From positions 1 through 8,035 of the forward strand of contig CALGIR010000182.1 in the NCBI GenBank assembly GCA_937915475.1: 8,035 bases of DNA, written 5' to 3'. This stretch comes from an uncultured Bacteroidales bacterium (GTDB lineage Bacteria > Bacteroidota > Bacteroidia > Bacteroidales > Tenuifilaceae). This document shows positions 6,367 through 8,035 of this stretch, one piece after another (the first letter of the stretch is position 1; the number at the start of each line of letters is the position of its first letter). The notes under the pieces were generated by a model. That model saw only the letters and a list, made by a program, of their open reading frames with translations, had not been told where the DNA came from and did no database searches. The position numbers and the translations under genes were made by a program.

Positions 6367-7444
6367 TGTTGCTACTTTCACGCTGTATTTCTTTCGATTT
6401 AAAAGTAGCATTACTAGCAATACTAATCCTTAAATCTGGTTCATCAATAAGTTTTTTAATACACTTAACAATGCTACTGACCTCTATTTTATCAATATAC
6501 AGAATATCCCTTTCGTCTTGAAAATAACAATCAAGATTATCTCTAGCAGATGAAATAACAGCTACGCCGTAAGCCATCGCCTCAAGCACAACCAGCGGAA
6601 AATACTCTCTCTCAGATGGCAAAATAAATATGGAAGCATTTGCAAATAGTTTTCTCTTTTCAGCCCCATCGACCTTCCCTGTTACTAGTACTTTCTCGTC
6701 AAGCCCAAGCGCTGTAATCTTGTTTTTCAATTTTATAAAAACGTTCTGTGATGGAGCTGGTCCAGCAATAGTAAGTGTTAGGTTAGGGTATTCCTTCTCT
6801 AGTAGTGCAAAGGCATCAACCAGAGTATTGTACCCTTTTTGTGGTAACAGGTTCGAAAGAAAAAGTATATTGTCGTGCCCAGCAGAAATGGTTTTCTCTG
6901 GAACAGGTTCAATATCATCGATGAAATTTGGGATGGCGTGTATTCTTACATTAACTAGACGCAGAGGCTCAATCTCTTTCTCTACAAGCGATTCTGACAG
7001 GTGAATTATATCACATCTTCTAAAAAGCAATCTATAAAACCATTTCAATCGCCATTTTATGGCATATTCGATTAGCCCTGACCGATGAAAATGTAAAACA
7101 TACTTACCCTTAGGCAGTAGTAATTTAATAATCAACAGGTATAATGCATCCCTAATCAACACAAAGTTAAGTGGCACTATCGAAAAGTAAACGGTATGTG
7201 GGCGAAACGTTAACAGCTGCCAAATAAGCCTTAAAAAAATAGCAAAAGCCTTAACAACTTTGCCAAATCGCACTTTTTGCAAATCGGCTAAATCGCGAGC
7301 AAAGTTTAAGTTTATAAGGCGGATTTTAAACTGATTATCGGTGCTAATGGCATTGAAAACAGACTGGTTCATTGTGCTTGCCCCATGTAGGGGTGGGGGA
7401 AGTTGAACAAGAAAAAGTACCCTTGTTTTTGTTTGCTCTGACAT
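6338..7444 (-). CDS. GT4-type (GT-B fold) glycosyltransferase
   Basis: A 368-residue group 1 glycosyltransferase. The N-terminal domain opens VLFLVQLPPPLHGASTMN (9-26), the Gly-rich loop common in GT4 enzymes that act on surface polysaccharides. A hydrophobic, basic patch around 64-145 (FAIFLRLIWQLL, LYLLIIKLLLPKGKYVLHFHRSG) suggests membrane association. The donor domain carries ILFLSNLLPQKGYNTLVDA (193-211, Lys203), LTIAGPAP (224-231), VLVTGKVDG (252-260), and SEREYFPLVVLEAMAYG (277-293) with a standard E-x7-E, Glu280 and Glu288. The sugar specificity is unknown. The ATG at 7444 follows the TGA of the deacetylase by 14 bases with no Shine-Dalgarno sequence, so the two are probably one transcript. 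It is only distantly similar to the convergent GT4 gene and is not a recent duplicate of it. Confidence 0.9.
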   Translation of the reverse strand: MSEQTKTRVLFLVQLPPPLHGASTMNQSVFNAISTDNQFKIRLINLNFARDLADLQKVRFGKVVKAFAIFLRLIWQLLTFRPHTVYFSIVPLNFVLIRDALYLLIIKLLLPKGKYVLHFHRSGLIEYAIKWRLKWFYRLLFRRCDIIHLSESLVEKEIEPLRLVNVRIHAIPNFIDDIEPVPEKTISAGHDNILFLSNLLPQKGYNTLVDAFALLEKEYPNLTLTIAGPAPSQNVFIKLKNKITALGLDEKVLVTGKVDGAEKRKLFANASIFILPSEREYFPLVVLEAMAYGVAVISSARDNLDCYFQDERDILYIDKIEVSSIVKCIKKLIDEPDLRISIASNATFKSKEIQRESSNRLKKLLKAI

Positions 7445-7458
7445 ACTAAACTAGTTTC

Positions 7459-8035
7459 TCACTCCACCACCCCAAACCCCAACCCCCTTCTTTTTACCTC
7501 TTCAAGGAGTTTGATAAGTGCATATTTCATGTTCTTCTCGGCCTTTTTAGAGTCGTGGAAAACGACGATGGAGCCAGCGCGTAAGTTGTTTACCACAATT
7601 TTGGAGCATCGTTTAGGTGTAATCCAGCGACTGTAGTCCATGCTTAGCAGGCTCCACATAATTATTTTGTAGCGCTTTTTAAGTATGCGCACCTGATTTG
7701 TTTTTATGCGCCCATAGGGCGGGCGGAATAGGGTAGAGCCAATAATATCGTTGGCCAAATCGATATCCTGAACGTATTGTCCTGTTCCATTCTCCCAGCC
7801 TTTAAGGTGGCTGTAGCTATGGTTGCCAACGGCATGGCCTTCGGCTTTGATGCGCTCGAAAATCTCGGGATGCATCTCAACCTTTTTGCCCAAGCAAAAA
7901 AAGGTGGCTTTGGCATTGTGCTGCTTTAGCGTATCGAGCACCCATGGCGTAATTGCCTCGGTTGGTCCATCATCAAAGGTTATATATACCTTGTTGCCAT
8001 TCTCAGGGTATCTCCAGGTTAGGCCAGGGAATAGG
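7459..8035 (-). CDS. NodB-type polysaccharide deacetylase, N-terminus outside window
   Basis: The frame is open from the window edge to a TGA at 7461-7459, giving 191 visible residues; by comparison with the short Bacteroidota members of the family, perhaps a dozen are missing. A GTG at 7941 is not the start, because the essential first motif lies upstream of it. Counting from the edge: TFDDGP (19-24, Asp21 base and Asp22 metal ligand), NHSYSH (71-76, His72 and His76 metal ligands), FRPPYGR (103-109), MWSLLSMDYS (126-135), and VVFHDS (158-162, catalytic His160). All five carbohydrate esterase 4 motifs are present, so it should be an active metal-dependent deacetylase removing N- or O-acetyl groups from a polysaccharide or its precursor. 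Motif 4 has Tyr after Asp where Trp is common. No signal peptide can be judged. The coding DNA here is richer in G and C than the rest of the window. Confidence 0.9.
   Translation of the reverse strand, partial: LFPGLTWRYPENGNKVYITFDDGPTEAITPWVLDTLKQHNAKATFFCLGKKVEMHPEIFERIKAEGHAVGNHSYSHLKGWENGTGQYVQDIDLANDIIGSTLFRPPYGRIKTNQVRILKKRYKIIMWSLLSMDYSRWITPKRCSKIVVNNLRAGSIVVFHDSKKAEKNMKYALIKLLEEVKRRGLGFGVVE

Noticed and set aside
6630..7004. Rightward reading frame of 124 codons
   Set aside because: Opposite-strand shadow of the GT4 gene: serine- and phenylalanine-rich, with no motif; the minus-strand gene has clear catalytic signatures over the same bases.
7704..7916. 70-codon leftward frame inside the deacetylase, and short frames at 1695-1889 and 4651-4851
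   Set aside because: All lie inside genes with strong family motifs in another frame and have no support of their own.
7939..7941. GTG as the start of the deacetylase
   Set aside because: The same frame is open upstream to the window edge and encodes the essential TFDDGP motif, so this codon is an internal valine.
1..8035. tRNA, rRNA, CRISPR array, transposase or insertion-sequence ends
   Set aside because: I looked for cloverleaf-like sequence, regularly spaced exact repeats and transposase motifs and found none; the protein repeats in the first gene are diverged at the DNA level.

Overview
The window looks like part of a Bacteroidota chromosome, probably a free-living or marine lineage. 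Three things suggest this. The left-hand gene encodes a secreted seven-repeat SBBP-type propeller that runs into a SprB-like CNGG repeat. The starts lack recognisable Shine-Dalgarno sequences and sit behind AT-rich leaders. Perfect matches to the Bacteroidota -7 promoter motif TAnnTTTG lie in two intergenic gaps. Base composition is AT-rich, except that the right end is clearly richer in GC. The assignment is inference from gene families; there is no rRNA or marker gene here.

Layout: (1) 1-1492, minus strand: 5' part of a large secreted surface protein whose 3' end lies outside the window. (2) 1493-1617: divergent intergenic region with a direct repeat, an inverted repeat and a candidate promoter. 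(3) 1618-3441, plus strand: two tandem paralogous PAPS-dependent sulfotransferases, the second starting on the base after the first one's stop codon. (4) 5109-3416, minus strand: two tandem paralogous GT-A-like putative glycosyltransferases joined by a TAATG stop/start overlap; this pair runs tail-to-tail into the sulfotransferases with a 26-base overlap. (5) 5110-5209: divergent intergenic region. (6) 5210-6352, plus strand: a GT4/GT-B glycosyltransferase, tail-to-tail by 15 bases with (7) 7444-6338, minus strand: a second GT4 glycosyltransferase. (8) 8035-7459, minus strand: a NodB-type polysaccharide deacetylase lacking its first residues at the window edge, 14 bases upstream of gene 7 and probably co-transcribed with it. 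No stretch longer than 130 bases lacks a gene.

Taken together, genes 3-8 are most simply part of a surface-glycan or exopolysaccharide locus. Two GT4 enzymes and two GT-A-like enzymes would assemble or decorate the chain, two sulfotransferases would sulfate it, and a deacetylase would trim N- or O-acetyl groups. A sulfated bacterial glycan is the most interesting reading. No flippase, polymerase, PAPS-synthesis gene or sugar-nucleotide gene is visible here, so the pathway cannot be closed from this window. The propeller gene may be an unrelated neighbour.
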